Assembly: GCA_030849075.1 (NCBI GenBank)
Contig: JASAOO010003544.1
Location: forward strand, 1-64,000
Reading direction: 5' to 3'
Source: Zelonia costaricensis
Taxonomy: Eukaryota; Euglenozoa; Kinetoplastea; Trypanosomatida; Trypanosomatidae
Length of the DNA stretch: 64,000 nt
Both the position numbers and the translations under genes were made by a program. Shown one piece after another: positions 1-8,933 of the stretch. Position 1 is the stretch's first letter. Each line of letters starts with the position of its first letter. The notes beneath the pieces are model-generated. The model was given only the letters and a program-made list of their open reading frames with translations, did no database searches and was not told the DNA's origin.

Positions 1-350
1 CCAACCGCAGCCTCGCCGAGCCCCCGTGACACCCCATCGCCGCACATGGCCAGCGCAGTGGCCGCCCACAGGTGGTCCAGCACACACTCATGCACACGGC
101 GGGTGTGCCGCTGTGCCTCTCTGAGCGTCTGCTCCGCCCACCCCGCGACGGGTCGCCTGATCGCCCCCGGATCACCGCGCCGCTGCCGCCCGCTCGTTGG
201 CCAGGGCCAAGTCCGTGTCGTTGTCATCGTCGCGCCGCGCGCCCCTCCCCCCACAAGGCGCAGCCCCGGCCACATGGAAAGGGATGCGGACCGCTTCTGC
301 CCTCGCCGCGGTCACCTGAGAGGGTGCAAAGTCGCCCGCCGTTAGAACGA
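1..350. repeat. Possible degenerate retroposon-like (SIDER-type) segment
   Basis: This GC-rich stretch lacks the pyrimidine bias of the other intergenic DNA. It has reading frames on the - strand that stay open for 50 or more codons, one of them running to the left edge, without the strong G/C third-position bias of the real genes. Its look is similar to what I remember of the short interspersed degenerate retroposons common in Leishmania untranslated regions and subtelomeres. That is recollection, not an alignment. It could equally be the 3' end or UTR of an upstream gene. Confidence 0.3.
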
Positions 351-795
351 CGAGACCCCCCCCTGCCGCTGCACCAACACTCCCGCGATCCAATGCTTCA
401 CTACGAAGTTCTGTGACTCGCCGCTGCAGGGAAAAACGTACGGCGTATTCTTCCTTCCGCGCCCCCGAGAGGCGTCTTAGCATCGTCTCTCGTTTAAATC
501 TGAAATGCGGATATCCGCTTTTCGGGGCGCCTTGTGCCGACCCAGGCAGAATGATACCATGTTGGAGGAGGGCTGCGAACCGTCACGCTTCATGCGTGTC
601 GAAGATAACTATGGAGGAGCACCCGAGCAAAGCGCAGCGTGACTGGCGTCAGTGTAGTTCTCTTTTGCCTTCAACAGACTCGATGACCTAAATCTTGCGT
701 CTCTCCTCCTTCTGTCAACTCTCTTGCGTCTCTCTTCTCCAGCGCCATTTGCGCTCACATCACATCTCGCCGTGAGGCCATAGCACTGGGCGATT
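351..795. other. Intergenic / 5' flank of the PDK-like gene
   Basis: No protein-coding gene is supported here. The last 100 bases carry a polypyrimidine tract and AG that fit a spliced-leader acceptor for the next gene. If the window starts near a chromosome end, the transcription start region of the unit could lie here or further left, but nothing in the bases proves this. Confidence 0.6.
701..742 (+). promoter_or_regulatory. Candidate trans-splice acceptor, PDK-like gene
   Basis: A 40-base C/T-rich tract ends in AG at 741-742, 54 bases before the ATG. This is the expected arrangement for spliced-leader addition and supports the start at 796. Confidence 0.65.
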
Positions 796-2151
796 ATGCT
801 GCGACGTGGCTTGTTTCGCACGGCGCTACTGCTGCGACCTACTTTCACGCAGCTCGTGGAGCGGCTTGACTCTTTTGAGAAGGAGTTTATTGAACTCAAA
901 GCTTTTCGCCAGGCAGTGGAGGCGACGTCGCCGAATGTGGCGGATGCGGCCAAGGCGATCATCGCAGAGAGTATGAAGGAGGTCAAGACCGACAAGGCGA
1001 ACCTCCAGAACCCGCTGACACCGGAGGAGTTTACAGAGCTGAATCAGTTTTACGCCAAGCAAAAGGTGCGGGACCTGCCGATCGAGAACCTGCTGTACAT
1101 CACGTCGTTGAACGACTTGAAGCAGCACGCGGAGGTCATCTTTCGGCATTACCGCGTGCGCCTCGCGCGGCTCGCGCGCCATCTGAACAACGCGCCGTAC
1201 GGGCTCTCACAAATGCCGGCCATCCAGGAGCTGAAAAAGTGGTACCAGTGGAGCTTCCACGACGTGCGCGGCTCCCCTGCTCCGACAAACAGGGAGGCGT
1301 GTGACCGCTGCGACAGGACGGTGCGACGCGTCTTCACGCGCCACTACAACGTCAGCACGCTGATCAGCGAGGGCATGGTGGAATTTGCGCACCGCGAGGG
1401 CTGGAGTGTTGTGAACGAGGAGGTGATGGCTGCGTATGAGGAGCTGGAGGACTTCTTCGTAGAGTTCTGCCTGGGGCGCGTCCGTCTCCGGTTCCTCATC
1501 GGCAACTACATGTACCTTTCGACGAAGATCCTCGGGCTTCCCAAGGACGTGTACTGCGCGAACGACCCTGACGGGCTGACTGCGCCGGTGTTCCACGACC
1601 ACAACCCGGACGACTTTGTGGGCCAAATCTGCCAGAAAACCTCGCTGCTGACGCTGACCAAGTGCGCCATCAGGGAGGTGCAGCGCCACTACGATGCGGA
1701 GATCGAGCTGCGGCTCGCCGGCAAGCCTGACCTGTTCTTTGTCGGCATCCCGTACATCACGCATGACATTATTTGTGCAATGCTGGAAGACGCCATCTCG
1801 GCCAACGTGGACCACCAGGAGCGCGCCGGGAAGCCGTGCAGCAAGATCGAGGTCACGGTGGCGCAGTGGCCCGATAACAAGCGTTATGTCCTGCGTGTCT
1901 CAGACACCGCTGGGGGCATGAAGCTGAGCGAGGCGTCGCGGCAGCTCTCAAGCTGGTCCTTGTACAAAAACATACAGGGCCACCAACAGGACCTCATCTC
2001 GTCCTGGACCTCGAGTCCGATTCGCCTCCCATATGCGTACAGCGCGGCAAAGGTGATTGGTGGAAATATCTCGCTGGCCTCGATCGAGGGCTACGGTACA
2101 GATCGCCAGCTATATCTCCCGTCCACCGGGCTGTGGGGTCTCTCTCTGTGA
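796..2151 (+). CDS. Mitochondrial PDK/BCKDK-like GHKL-fold protein, possibly a pseudokinase
   Basis: The 451-residue protein has the layout of mitochondrial pyruvate or branched-chain dehydrogenase kinases, which phosphorylate E1 subunits in the matrix. The N-terminus (MLRRGLFRTALLLR) is a likely import signal. Residues about 70-240 match the helical BCDHK domain, including HYNVSTLISEGMVE. Residues about 320-440 match the GHKL ATPase domain and end with the family hallmark EGYGTD at about 431-436. The ATP-site boxes are eroded. The N box reads AMLEDAISA (about 328-336), where the family has ELLKNAMRA, so the general-base Glu is Ala and the Mg-binding Asn is Asp. The G1 box is DTAGG (370-374) instead of DxGxG. 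The glycine-rich G2 loop reads SSPIRLP. The LINQH motif of the helical domain is LIGNY. Trypanosomatids have such relatives, as I recall annotated as 'developmentally regulated phosphoprotein'. Family assignment is firm; kinase activity is doubtful. Confidence 0.85.
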   Translation: MLRRGLFRTALLLRPTFTQLVERLDSFEKEFIELKAFRQAVEATSPNVADAAKAIIAESMKEVKTDKANLQNPLTPEEFTELNQFYAKQKVRDLPIENLLYITSLNDLKQHAEVIFRHYRVRLARLARHLNNAPYGLSQMPAIQELKKWYQWSFHDVRGSPAPTNREACDRCDRTVRRVFTRHYNVSTLISEGMVEFAHREGWSVVNEEVMAAYEELEDFFVEFCLGRVRLRFLIGNYMYLSTKILGLPKDVYCANDPDGLTAPVFHDHNPDDFVGQICQKTSLLTLTKCAIREVQRHYDAEIELRLAGKPDLFFVGIPYITHDIICAMLEDAISANVDHQERAGKPCSKIEVTVAQWPDNKRYVLRVSDTAGGMKLSEASRQLSSWSLYKNIQGHQQDLISSWTSSPIRLPYAYSAAKVIGGNISLASIEGYGTDRQLYLPSTGLWGLSL

Positions 2152-3117
2152 AGCGTGGTATCGTCATGGCGACGCGTTCGCGGTTTGCTTCTAGTTTTTT
2201 TCTGGCCCGGAGAGTAGTGTGTGGGCTGGCTCTCCAGCGAGGTTCTCGCCACGCTACACACGTTGCCGCTTGCAGGACGCCCGCCCTCTCCCTACCCTTC
2301 TCCGACGGCTGCACCTCGGTGTCTCTCCATTTCGTCTTAATCATCTTGAACGATACTCTCAGCGCCGCTTCTTTTTCTATGCGGTGGTCTGCTACGCCTT
2401 GTGTTGCCTTGCGGAGTTCGCTCGTGTGTGACTCCCGGGTCGAATAGCTCTGCTCGTATTGCAGGCGCCTTGTGTTTACTCAGGCGAGCTGTGCCGAGTT
2501 GAGGAGGACCTACCTGATGTGCTGTGGCAGAGCGCCGATGGGCACCTTTCACTTCCACACGGAGTTCTGGGCTCACTTTCTTGTGCTGCGTTCCTTTTTT
2601 TTTCTCTCTCTCTCGTTTCCATTTCGCCGATTGCTCCTGGTGCTCTTCATCGTGTTCCTCGGTTTGCCAGCAAAAGCTGAGCACAGGTAGCGGGCAGCGG
2701 TGCCGTGCGCAAAGTGGTTTTACAGTGGCTGTCGACAGGAGGAGGGACACAAAAGAGGCGTGCCTTCTCGGTTTGTGCGAAAAGCTTTTACGGTTTCGTG
2801 CGCTGTGGTGCCTCGTCCGATTAATGCTGCCATCTGTGTGCATATCATAACTGACACATTTTGCTTTGTTTTGCACTCCTCTTTCCGATATCTGCACAGC
2901 TTCGCTGCCACCACACTCCCACTTTTCCATCGCGCTTTCTCGCACTCCGACACTGCGGGGCTACGGGAACGCCATTCGCGTACTCGCGCTCATTTCTGCC
3001 TGCTACTGTGTACACACAGCACGCTTTTCGGCGAACTCGTCGCGGGCAAGCAGCAGAAAAAAAACACACACTATAAACTACCACCTTTCCTTGTGCTACC
3101 GCGTGGAAAGGCGAAGA
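2152..3117. other. Intergenic region, 966 bases
   Basis: No gene is supported. It contains T-rich and (CT)n tracts around 2595-2640 and a second pyrimidine tract at about 2859-2899. An in-frame extension of the next gene upstream of 3118 passes through UTR-like sequence and is not credible. Confidence 0.7.
2859..2899 (+). promoter_or_regulatory. Candidate trans-splice acceptor, ANTH protein
   Basis: A T-rich tract is followed by AG at 2898-2899, 219 bases before the chosen ATG. It argues against any start upstream of this point. Confidence 0.45.
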
Positions 3118-4611
3118 ATGAACGGCCACGACTCGAAGCAGAGCGCCGGGTACTTCAAGGAGAAGGCGACCATCGGGCTCAGCACGTTCACGGGCGATGA
3201 GGTGGTGAAGGCGATTATGAAGACGACGAGTCACCTGCTGAAGGCACCAAAGGAGAAATACATGCAAAAGCTGGTGGCGGCGTCGTACGGGCAGTATGGC
3301 TCGGGCTTCAAGGAAGGGCTGCCGCTGAACGAGTTCATTGTGCGCGAGCTCGAGAAGCGCTCCCACACGCACAACTGGATCGTCGTGATGAAGACAATGG
3401 TGTCGTTTCACCGGCTCCTGTGCGACGCGTCGGATAGCATGGTGGAGGCGATATGCTACTACAAGAGCATCTTCAACCACTCGCGCATCAAGAACCTCTC
3501 CGACACGGCTGACGGCGCCGGACAGGCGTACTTTATCGCGCAGTACATGACGTACCTTGGCGAGCGCTGCGCGATGCAGGGCGCCCTCGGCAAGGGGCGG
3601 CGGATTGAGATTGCTGAGTTTGAGGAGTACTTGAAGTCGTTGAATGCCGACACGCTGCAGCCGGTGTTCGAGACCCTGCTGCGTCAGCTGGAGGCTATCT
3701 CGGCTGTCGAGTACCGTGAGGCGGTGGTGAACAACTTCTGCACCATGGAGGCGTATCAGCTGATCGTGCGCGACGCGAAGCGTCTCTTCCAGCACCTCGC
3801 GAAGCGTGTTATTTTTGTGCTGGACGGGTTCGAGGACTTCACCTTGACCCAGAAGCGGCGGTGGTATGATTTGTACCGGCGCTACGACAGCGCGTTCGTG
3901 TCGCTGAAGCGCTTCTTTGACTCCATCCTGCGCTCCTCGCGGGTGTTTGTGGAGCCGGTGCCGGAGCTGAAGCCGCTGCCGGAGACGCTCGTGGAGCGAC
4001 TTGCGAGCGACATTCGAGCGAGCGAGATGCCGAAGGAGGCGCCGTGCACGCTGGAGAGCCTGGGCATCCGTAGTGAGGAGGACAAGCGTGTGCCTCCGAA
4101 AGAGGAGCGCCTTGCGCCGTCACCGAAGCCTTCACCTGCGCCATCGACGCCTGTGGTGCCCGAGACAAAAGTGGCGACTCGCACGCCGGCTGCACCGGCG
4201 TTCTCGATGGACGACCTCTTTGTGTCGAACCCGGAGCCGCAGAAGCCGGCACCGGTGATTGCGCCGGCCGCGCCGCAGACCACGTGGGCCGCGTCGCCGC
4301 CGCCGCCTGCTGCTTCGTTTCAGCCGAGCCCGGCGGACGGGCAGTGGGACACTGGCGCGCCTGCAGAGTGGTCTAATGGCGCCCCACAAAGCTGGGGCTC
4401 TGGTGCGCTGTCGCCGTTTGCAGCCAGCGCGTCGTCAGCGCCGCTGCCACCGCCGTCCCCGGCGGCGCAGACGCCGTCGCCGCAGGGGTACTATATGAGC
4501 CCGCCGACCGCGGCACCGATGTCGGCACAGTCGCCGGCGCCGCAGCCTGCAAAGAAGCCGAGCGACCCGTTCAAGGACCTCTACGACCGCTCCCATCTCG
4601 ACTTCAACTAG
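3118..4611 (+). CDS. ANTH-domain clathrin adaptor (AP180/CALM-like)
   Basis: The 497-residue protein begins with an ANTH domain (about 1-285). Near residues 32-52 is the signature region VKAIMKTTSHLLKAPKEKY, which matches the phosphoinositide-binding and helix-packing segment of AP180/CALM. ANTH proteins bind PI(4,5)P2 at the plasma membrane and recruit clathrin and AP-2 for endocytosis, which in trypanosomatids takes place only at the flagellar pocket. The C-terminal 200 residues are a Pro/Ala/Ser-rich flexible tail. They contain short peptides typical of clathrin and adaptor binding, including SMDDLF and SDPFKDL near the C-terminus. The chosen ATG is the first after the best acceptor with domain-like sequence. 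T. brucei has a CALM/AP180 homologue, to which this is probably orthologous. Confidence 0.88.
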   Translation: MNGHDSKQSAGYFKEKATIGLSTFTGDEVVKAIMKTTSHLLKAPKEKYMQKLVAASYGQYGSGFKEGLPLNEFIVRELEKRSHTHNWIVVMKTMVSFHRLLCDASDSMVEAICYYKSIFNHSRIKNLSDTADGAGQAYFIAQYMTYLGERCAMQGALGKGRRIEIAEFEEYLKSLNADTLQPVFETLLRQLEAISAVEYREAVVNNFCTMEAYQLIVRDAKRLFQHLAKRVIFVLDGFEDFTLTQKRRWYDLYRRYDSAFVSLKRFFDSILRSSRVFVEPVPELKPLPETLVERLASDIRASEMPKEAPCTLESLGIRSEEDKRVPPKEERLAPSPKPSPAPSTPVVPETKVATRTPAAPAFSMDDLFVSNPEPQKPAPVIAPAAPQTTWAASPPPPAASFQPSPADGQWDTGAPAEWSNGAPQSWGSGALSPFAASASSAPLPPPSPAAQTPSPQGYYMSPPTAAPMSAQSPAPQPAKKPSDPFKDLYDRSHLDFN

Positions 4612-5191
4612 GGCGACTCAAGTGACGGGCAAGGGCGCCGGCGCGAGTCACTGTAGAAGGCCCGCAGACGGTGCTGCTCGTCCTGGCCGCTTTTCTTTTT
4701 TTCCTTCCGGTACTATTTGCGTATCAGTCCAACATTTCTCGAGGACAGCGCGGTAGCGTAGTGTGCGCGTGAATCGCCTCACCTTTCTCATGTTTGCGGT
4801 TGCTGTTTTTTTCCCCCGCTTGCTGTAGCAGTCGTGACGTACGTCCCGCTTTCCTCTGAGAAAGCAAAAAAAAAAAATGAAAACGAGGGCATGAGAGGCA
4901 ACGCGCTGAGCGGGGATCTAGGTATAGCTCTAGGGGCGAATCTGAGAGGTTGGTTGAAACAGAGTTGCAGTTTTCAAATGTGGTCATGAGGGGTGGGATC
5001 TCGTAGTGGGCCAGCGACTATTGAAAAAAGAGGGCCCAGCGGCTTCAACTCCGGTCGCGGCTTGCGGTTCATGGACGCGCTTCACGCCGCCGCCTCGAGT
5101 CATTCCAGGCAGGCTGGATTTCTTCCACGTGCAACTCCTCCCTCTTGCTCCCTTTTCGTCCTCTCTTTTTGCTTCGCTTGGGGCGTGTGGT
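4612..5191. other. Intergenic region, 580 bases
   Basis: No gene is supported. It has T-rich tracts at 4690-4710 and 4805-4822, the latter with AG at 4827-4828. A strong C/T tract lies at 5135-5179. Confidence 0.65.
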
Positions 5192-5204
5192 ATGCGGTGT
5201 GCAG
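5135..5204 (+). promoter_or_regulatory. Candidate trans-splice acceptor that falls inside the annotated 5' end
   Basis: A 45-base C/T tract is followed by its first AG at 5203-5204, which is downstream of the ATG at 5192. If this site is used, translation must start at the next in-frame ATG, 5213, with a leader of only a few bases plus the spliced leader. Confidence 0.4.
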
Positions 5205-5740
5205 CGCAGAGTATGCGAGCATTTCGTGTGCAAACGCTGAGGCTGCTGCCGTCCAGTGTGGCTGTGCGGAGCTACGGTGGGCCGAATGGCGGACGGCCAC
5301 CGATGGGTCCGTCAAACCCTGGTGGCCGCTACCCACGCGGCGGAGGCCCTCCACCGCCGGACCGGCGCAACACGCTGAACGAGCCACAGATCATTGCTGC
5401 ACTCATCAAGTCTTTCCCGGGGGACAACGCCTTCATTCCAATTAACAAGTGGGCCTCGTCGCTCCCCGACGACTTGCGCGAGGCGCTTGTCCGGTACGGC
5501 GGCCTCGGCGCCTTTGCCACTGCGCAGACAAACTTCTTCATTGTCCGCCGGGAGAACGGCGTCACGCTGGCCTCGCTGTCGTCCATGGGATCGGGTCTGG
5601 TGTACGAGAACAAGCGAAAGGAGTTACAAGAGCAGAAGCGCGCAGAGAAGGACAGCAAGCGGCGAAGCTACTTCGCACCGCGCGACCGCGACCGCGACCG
5701 CGACTTTTCGTCCTCGCGAAGGGGTCCGCCTCGGCGGTAG
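5192..5740 (+). CDS. Small mitochondrial Gly-rich protein with a winged-helix-like domain
   Basis: The protein has 182 residues from 5192, or 175 from the ATG at 5213. The N-terminus (MRAFRVQTLRLLPSSVAVRSYGG) is a good mitochondrial import signal. A Gly/Pro/Arg-rich stretch follows (about 30-60). The central region, containing FIPINKWASSLPDDLREAL, GGLGAFATAQTNFFIVRREN and VTLASLSSMG, looks like a compact winged-helix or LOTUS-like unit of a kind I recall from kinetoplastid mitochondrial RNA-processing proteins. The tail is a charged helix with a DRDRDRD run and RRGPPRR end, suggesting RNA contact. A role in mitochondrial RNA editing, processing or the ribosome is inference; I do not recognise the specific gene. 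The start is uncertain because the best splice site lies between the two ATGs. Confidence 0.75.
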   Translation: MRCAAQSMRAFRVQTLRLLPSSVAVRSYGGPNGGRPPMGPSNPGGRYPRGGGPPPPDRRNTLNEPQIIAALIKSFPGDNAFIPINKWASSLPDDLREALVRYGGLGAFATAQTNFFIVRRENGVTLASLSSMGSGLVYENKRKELQEQKRAEKDSKRRSYFAPRDRDRDRDFSSSRRGPPRR

Positions 5741-6391
5741 TGCACAGGGGCAAAGTGCGGTTCTTTTTTGTTGCGTTCGTGTTGCGTTGGAGACGCGTCG
5801 TCGAGTCTATTTGTGTGGGTGTGCGTGTGCATGTTGACGGATTGGTGTGCGTGTTCTTTACACTCCCCGAGGCTGCGTCGCAGGCCCTGGGTCTTAGAAA
5901 TGGCGCGCTGTCTCACACCCGTGGCAGAAGTTAGCGGAGGGAAAGGGAGCGCACAAGAAAATGCGCCGGTGCGGTGGCGAGCGTCGTGCCGCGCGCAGAG
6001 CTACGCGAGGTGAGTGCGTCGGATGAAGTGCACGCTGCTGGCGCACAGGCGTGAGCGTCGGCACTGAATGCTCGTGTGCGGGCCCATTGGCGCTGCGGCG
6101 TTCGCTCCCACAGAAGCTAGCTCTATGCACCATGAACAGGCTCGCGCTAGCGGACTGAGCGAGGTACGTGCTGCGGGTTGCCGCCGAGTCTGCAAAACGT
6201 ATGTTCTCATGTGTACTCGTACTTTTCAAATGTCGCTTTGCCCCATGTCGACCTCTGGCATCTCGCGCACGCTGCAAATACGTTCTCGAACATGCGCACA
6301 CAAACGCACTTACTCAAAACACACCCACACATTACGAATGCACGGCCTCCTCGCGTTCTCGCTACTTTTGTAGCCGAGTCGGTTCATCACA
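5741..6391. other. Intergenic region, 651 bases
   Basis: No gene is supported. Pyrimidine-rich segments lie near its right end. Confidence 0.7.
6346..6373 (+). promoter_or_regulatory. Candidate trans-splice acceptor, RPL17
   Basis: A short C/T tract ends in AG at 6372-6373, only 18 bases before the ATG. A short leader is common for ribosomal-protein mRNAs in these organisms. Confidence 0.6.
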
Positions 6392-6892
6392 ATGCCACAC
6401 TACTCCCGTAAGCCGCAGGTGTCGTCGAAGAGCGCGAAGGCGAAGGTGAGCGACCTCCGCTGCCACTACAAGAACACGTTCGAGACCGCGAACGTGGTCA
6501 ACGGCATGCCGCTCCGCAAGGCCCAGCAGCTGTACCGCCAGGTGCTCGCCAAGACCCGCTGCATCCCGTTCAAGCGCTACAACGGCAAGACGGGCCGCAC
6601 GGGCCAGGCGAAGGAGTGGGGCCAGACGAAGGGCCGCTGGCCGCGCAAGTCCGTCGTGGCGATGATGTCGCTGCTCAAGAACGCCGAGGCGAACGCGATC
6701 GAGAAGGGCCTGGACCCCAACCAGATGGTCATCAAGCACGTCCAGGTGGACCAGGCCGCCCGCATGCGCCGCCGCACGTTCCGCGCCCACGGTCGCATCG
6801 GCCCGTACATGTGCAGCCCGTGCCACGTGCAGCTCTTCATGTCGGAGAAGAAGGAGCGCGTGCCGGCCCCGAAGAGCGCCCCGAAGAAGTAG
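6392..6892 (+). CDS. RPL17: 60S ribosomal protein L17 (uL22)
   Basis: The 166-residue protein is a clear cytosolic uL22. It opens with MPHYSRKP and carries KTRCIPFKRYNGKTGRTGQAKEW, then the RWPRKSVVAMMSLLKNAEANA helix region. The conserved arginine-rich hairpin around MRRRTFRAHGRIGPY (about 127-141) reaches into the peptide exit tunnel, and the C-terminal tail is short and basic. Length and order match eukaryotic L17. Codon use is extremely biased to G/C-ending codons, as expected for a very highly expressed gene, and more so than its neighbours. It is an essential structural protein of the large ribosomal subunit near the nascent-chain exit. Confidence 0.97.
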   Translation: MPHYSRKPQVSSKSAKAKVSDLRCHYKNTFETANVVNGMPLRKAQQLYRQVLAKTRCIPFKRYNGKTGRTGQAKEWGQTKGRWPRKSVVAMMSLLKNAEANAIEKGLDPNQMVIKHVQVDQAARMRRRTFRAHGRIGPYMCSPCHVQLFMSEKKERVPAPKSAPKK

Positions 6893-7532
6893 GCGGGCGC
6901 CTCCTCTGTGAATTGACAAGCCATGGTTCGGTTTTCATTTTTCGTTTCACAAGAACAGCAAAAAACAAAAAGCAACCAGGGAGCTTTACAAAGGGCTTTG
7001 TGTCGTGGACGCTCACCGCGCATGGCAGTCGAAGTTGGACGGCGACTTCGGCGTACGCGCTGCGGGCTCGTGACCAGATGGCTGCTTTGCCGCTCACGTG
7101 GCGCTATGCGAAGCTCCGTTGCCGTTGTCCGTCTCGGGCCTGTGTTGTGGAAGCCGTAGGAGCCGGGTTCCTCCCTCGTGCCCTGCGGCGCGATCATGAA
7201 GTGCCAGGTTCAGGAATGGAGCCACGCTGTGGCCGCCAAACTGCCCGTCAACAGAAACAGCCACGTCTCCCACCAAGTTGTCATCGCTTTCCAAGTTTTC
7301 CTATTGCCGCCTTTCCCCGCTTTTCACTCGACTGCGGCTCTGTTTCTTCCCTATTCGACCGCCTAAAAAAAAAAAGAAGAAACAGCAATTGCACGCCCCC
7401 TCCTTAGCTCTGGCAAGCCGACGCACTTTTTTTTTTCTGCTGTTGTCGTCGCCTTTTACACACGAGCTGTACACAAGAAGAGGCTGGTGGCTTATCTAGT
7501 CGCTGAACGGCACAAGAAAGGATGCAGGCGTA
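6893..7532. other. Intergenic region, 640 bases
   Basis: No gene is supported. It contains an A-rich run at about 7365-7385 and a T-rich acceptor tract just before the next gene. Confidence 0.7.
7426..7466 (+). promoter_or_regulatory. Candidate trans-splice acceptor, mitochondrial orphan at 7533
   Basis: A T10 run followed by C/T-rich bases has its first AG at 7465-7466, 67 bases before the ATG. Confidence 0.55.
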
Positions 7533-8933
7533 ATGCTGCGTCGCGCCGCCCTGCTGCGTTGCAGCTCGCATGGTCTGAGCGACGACTACGCGGCGCTGGC
7601 GCGGCACCACGCGCGTTTGGTGGACCAGCGTCAGTGGGAGCTGACGACGCCGTCGCGCGCGCTGCCGGTCGTCGGGGTGCTGCTGCGCACCGGTGTGGTG
7701 CTTGAGGGACTGGAGGCGGGCGGCGCGCGCTCGCTAGCGCATCTGACCCCGACGATGACGCGGAAGGAGCGCGGCCTGGTGCGGAAGCTGTCGGAGATGC
7801 TCCACAACGGGAACTCACAAGGAGCAACGCGAGTCAGCTCGAGCGTGGGCCACGAAGACGATGTAGTACGCAGCGCGTACGCACAGGCGTCTCGCAGCGG
7901 CAGATGCAGTTTTCTGGCGCAGGTCGACGCCGACTTCGTCAAACGTCTCCGCTCGCCCGTGTCAGCCTTCATGCTGCTGGAGCTGGTGCAGTCACCCACC
8001 ATTGCGGTTAGCTGGGCAGGTGCGGCGCCACGGCTGACGAAGGAGGTGCTGGACGCTGTTTGCGACCTTGTCGGCTGCGACGACCGCGCGCTCGCCCTAA
8101 AGGGTGTGCTGTGGCTTCTCCTCTTGCTGACGGGAGACGAGCCAATCAATGGACCGCCCGTCCCTGCGTCGGCTGGCAAGCGACTCTTCCGGCTCTGCGT
8201 TCGCCGCTTACACGAGCTGCTGCCGGAGCTGGCCCTGCAAGACATGCTCCACGCCTACCTCCAGCTCTCACGCGCGGAGGTGGAGTATGAGCGGCCCTTC
8301 ATTGTGGTTGCCGAAATGGAGAAGCTGGCGCTGGCGGCGCCGACAGAGGACTACGACGCGGTCAGCTCTGGCGTCCTGTTGCGGTTCATGACGACCGCGT
8401 TTGCGGTGCGGCACGCGGACTTGAGCCTGCGGCTCTGCGCCGGGTGGTGTGCCGGGTCGCGTGTCACCGATTTTTCGCACGAGGAGTGCCTCGTGGCATT
8501 CGCTGTCGTCGCTGCCTTACACGAGCGTTGCCCTGCCGAGATGGCTGCGGCTGCGGCGGCACCGCGCGACTGGGAGGGTGTGCACGATGCCCTTTTCGCG
8601 CAAGTGTTTTTTGTCGCCGGCGACATGACACCAGCCGCGTGCTTTCGCGTGCTGGACCAGGCGGAGCTGATGAACGTGTCCGGCTGGGGTATCACCGTGC
8701 CCCAGATGCTGCTCGAGAAGCTCAAAAAGCGGCTTCTCTCAGAGTGCGCCGCCGCTGCCGCTGATGACGCGCTATCTGCCGATGCGGCGGAGGAGCTGCT
8801 GCGCATTGTACTAGGTCTGCGGGCGTTGCTGCAACGCTGCACGCTGCTGCCAAGCTCTGCAGCTGACGTCCTTGCGGTGGCCGAGTGCGTGCACCTCTTG
8901 GAGCGGCGCGTCACGGCGCCGTGTCCGCTGTGA
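7533..8933 (+). CDS. Conserved-type mitochondrial protein of unknown function, all-helical
   Basis: I do not recognise this 466-residue protein. The N-terminus (MLRRAALLRCSSHGLSDDY) is a likely mitochondrial import signal. The rest is predicted mostly helical and rich in Leu and Ala, with regularly spaced amphipathic helices such as LFRLCVRRLHELLPELALQ and LHAYLQLSRAEVEYERPF. That would fit a helical-repeat solenoid (PPR, octotricopeptide or RAP-type), but I see no consensus repeat. There is no membrane segment and no catalytic motif. Kinetoplastid mitochondria use many such proteins in RNA editing and in ribosomes, so that is the likeliest setting, as inference only. Codon use matches its neighbours. 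Confidence 0.78.
   Translation: MLRRAALLRCSSHGLSDDYAALARHHARLVDQRQWELTTPSRALPVVGVLLRTGVVLEGLEAGGARSLAHLTPTMTRKERGLVRKLSEMLHNGNSQGATRVSSSVGHEDDVVRSAYAQASRSGRCSFLAQVDADFVKRLRSPVSAFMLLELVQSPTIAVSWAGAAPRLTKEVLDAVCDLVGCDDRALALKGVLWLLLLLTGDEPINGPPVPASAGKRLFRLCVRRLHELLPELALQDMLHAYLQLSRAEVEYERPFIVVAEMEKLALAAPTEDYDAVSSGVLLRFMTTAFAVRHADLSLRLCAGWCAGSRVTDFSHEECLVAFAVVAALHERCPAEMAAAAAAPRDWEGVHDALFAQVFFVAGDMTPAACFRVLDQAELMNVSGWGITVPQMLLEKLKKRLLSECAAAAADDALSADAAEELLRIVLGLRALLQRCTLLPSSAADVLAVAECVHLLERRVTAPCPL

Noticed and set aside
172..483. 103-codon - strand frame opening MLRRLSGARKEEY, possible divergent gene
   Set aside because: Codon use is not biased to G/C third positions as in the real genes, it ends abruptly, and it lies in the repeat-like segment; not enough to call a gene or a strand switch.
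2866..3117. In-frame upstream extension of the ANTH protein
   Set aside because: It crosses T-rich UTR sequence and the splice acceptor region; the ANTH domain begins right after the ATG at 3118.
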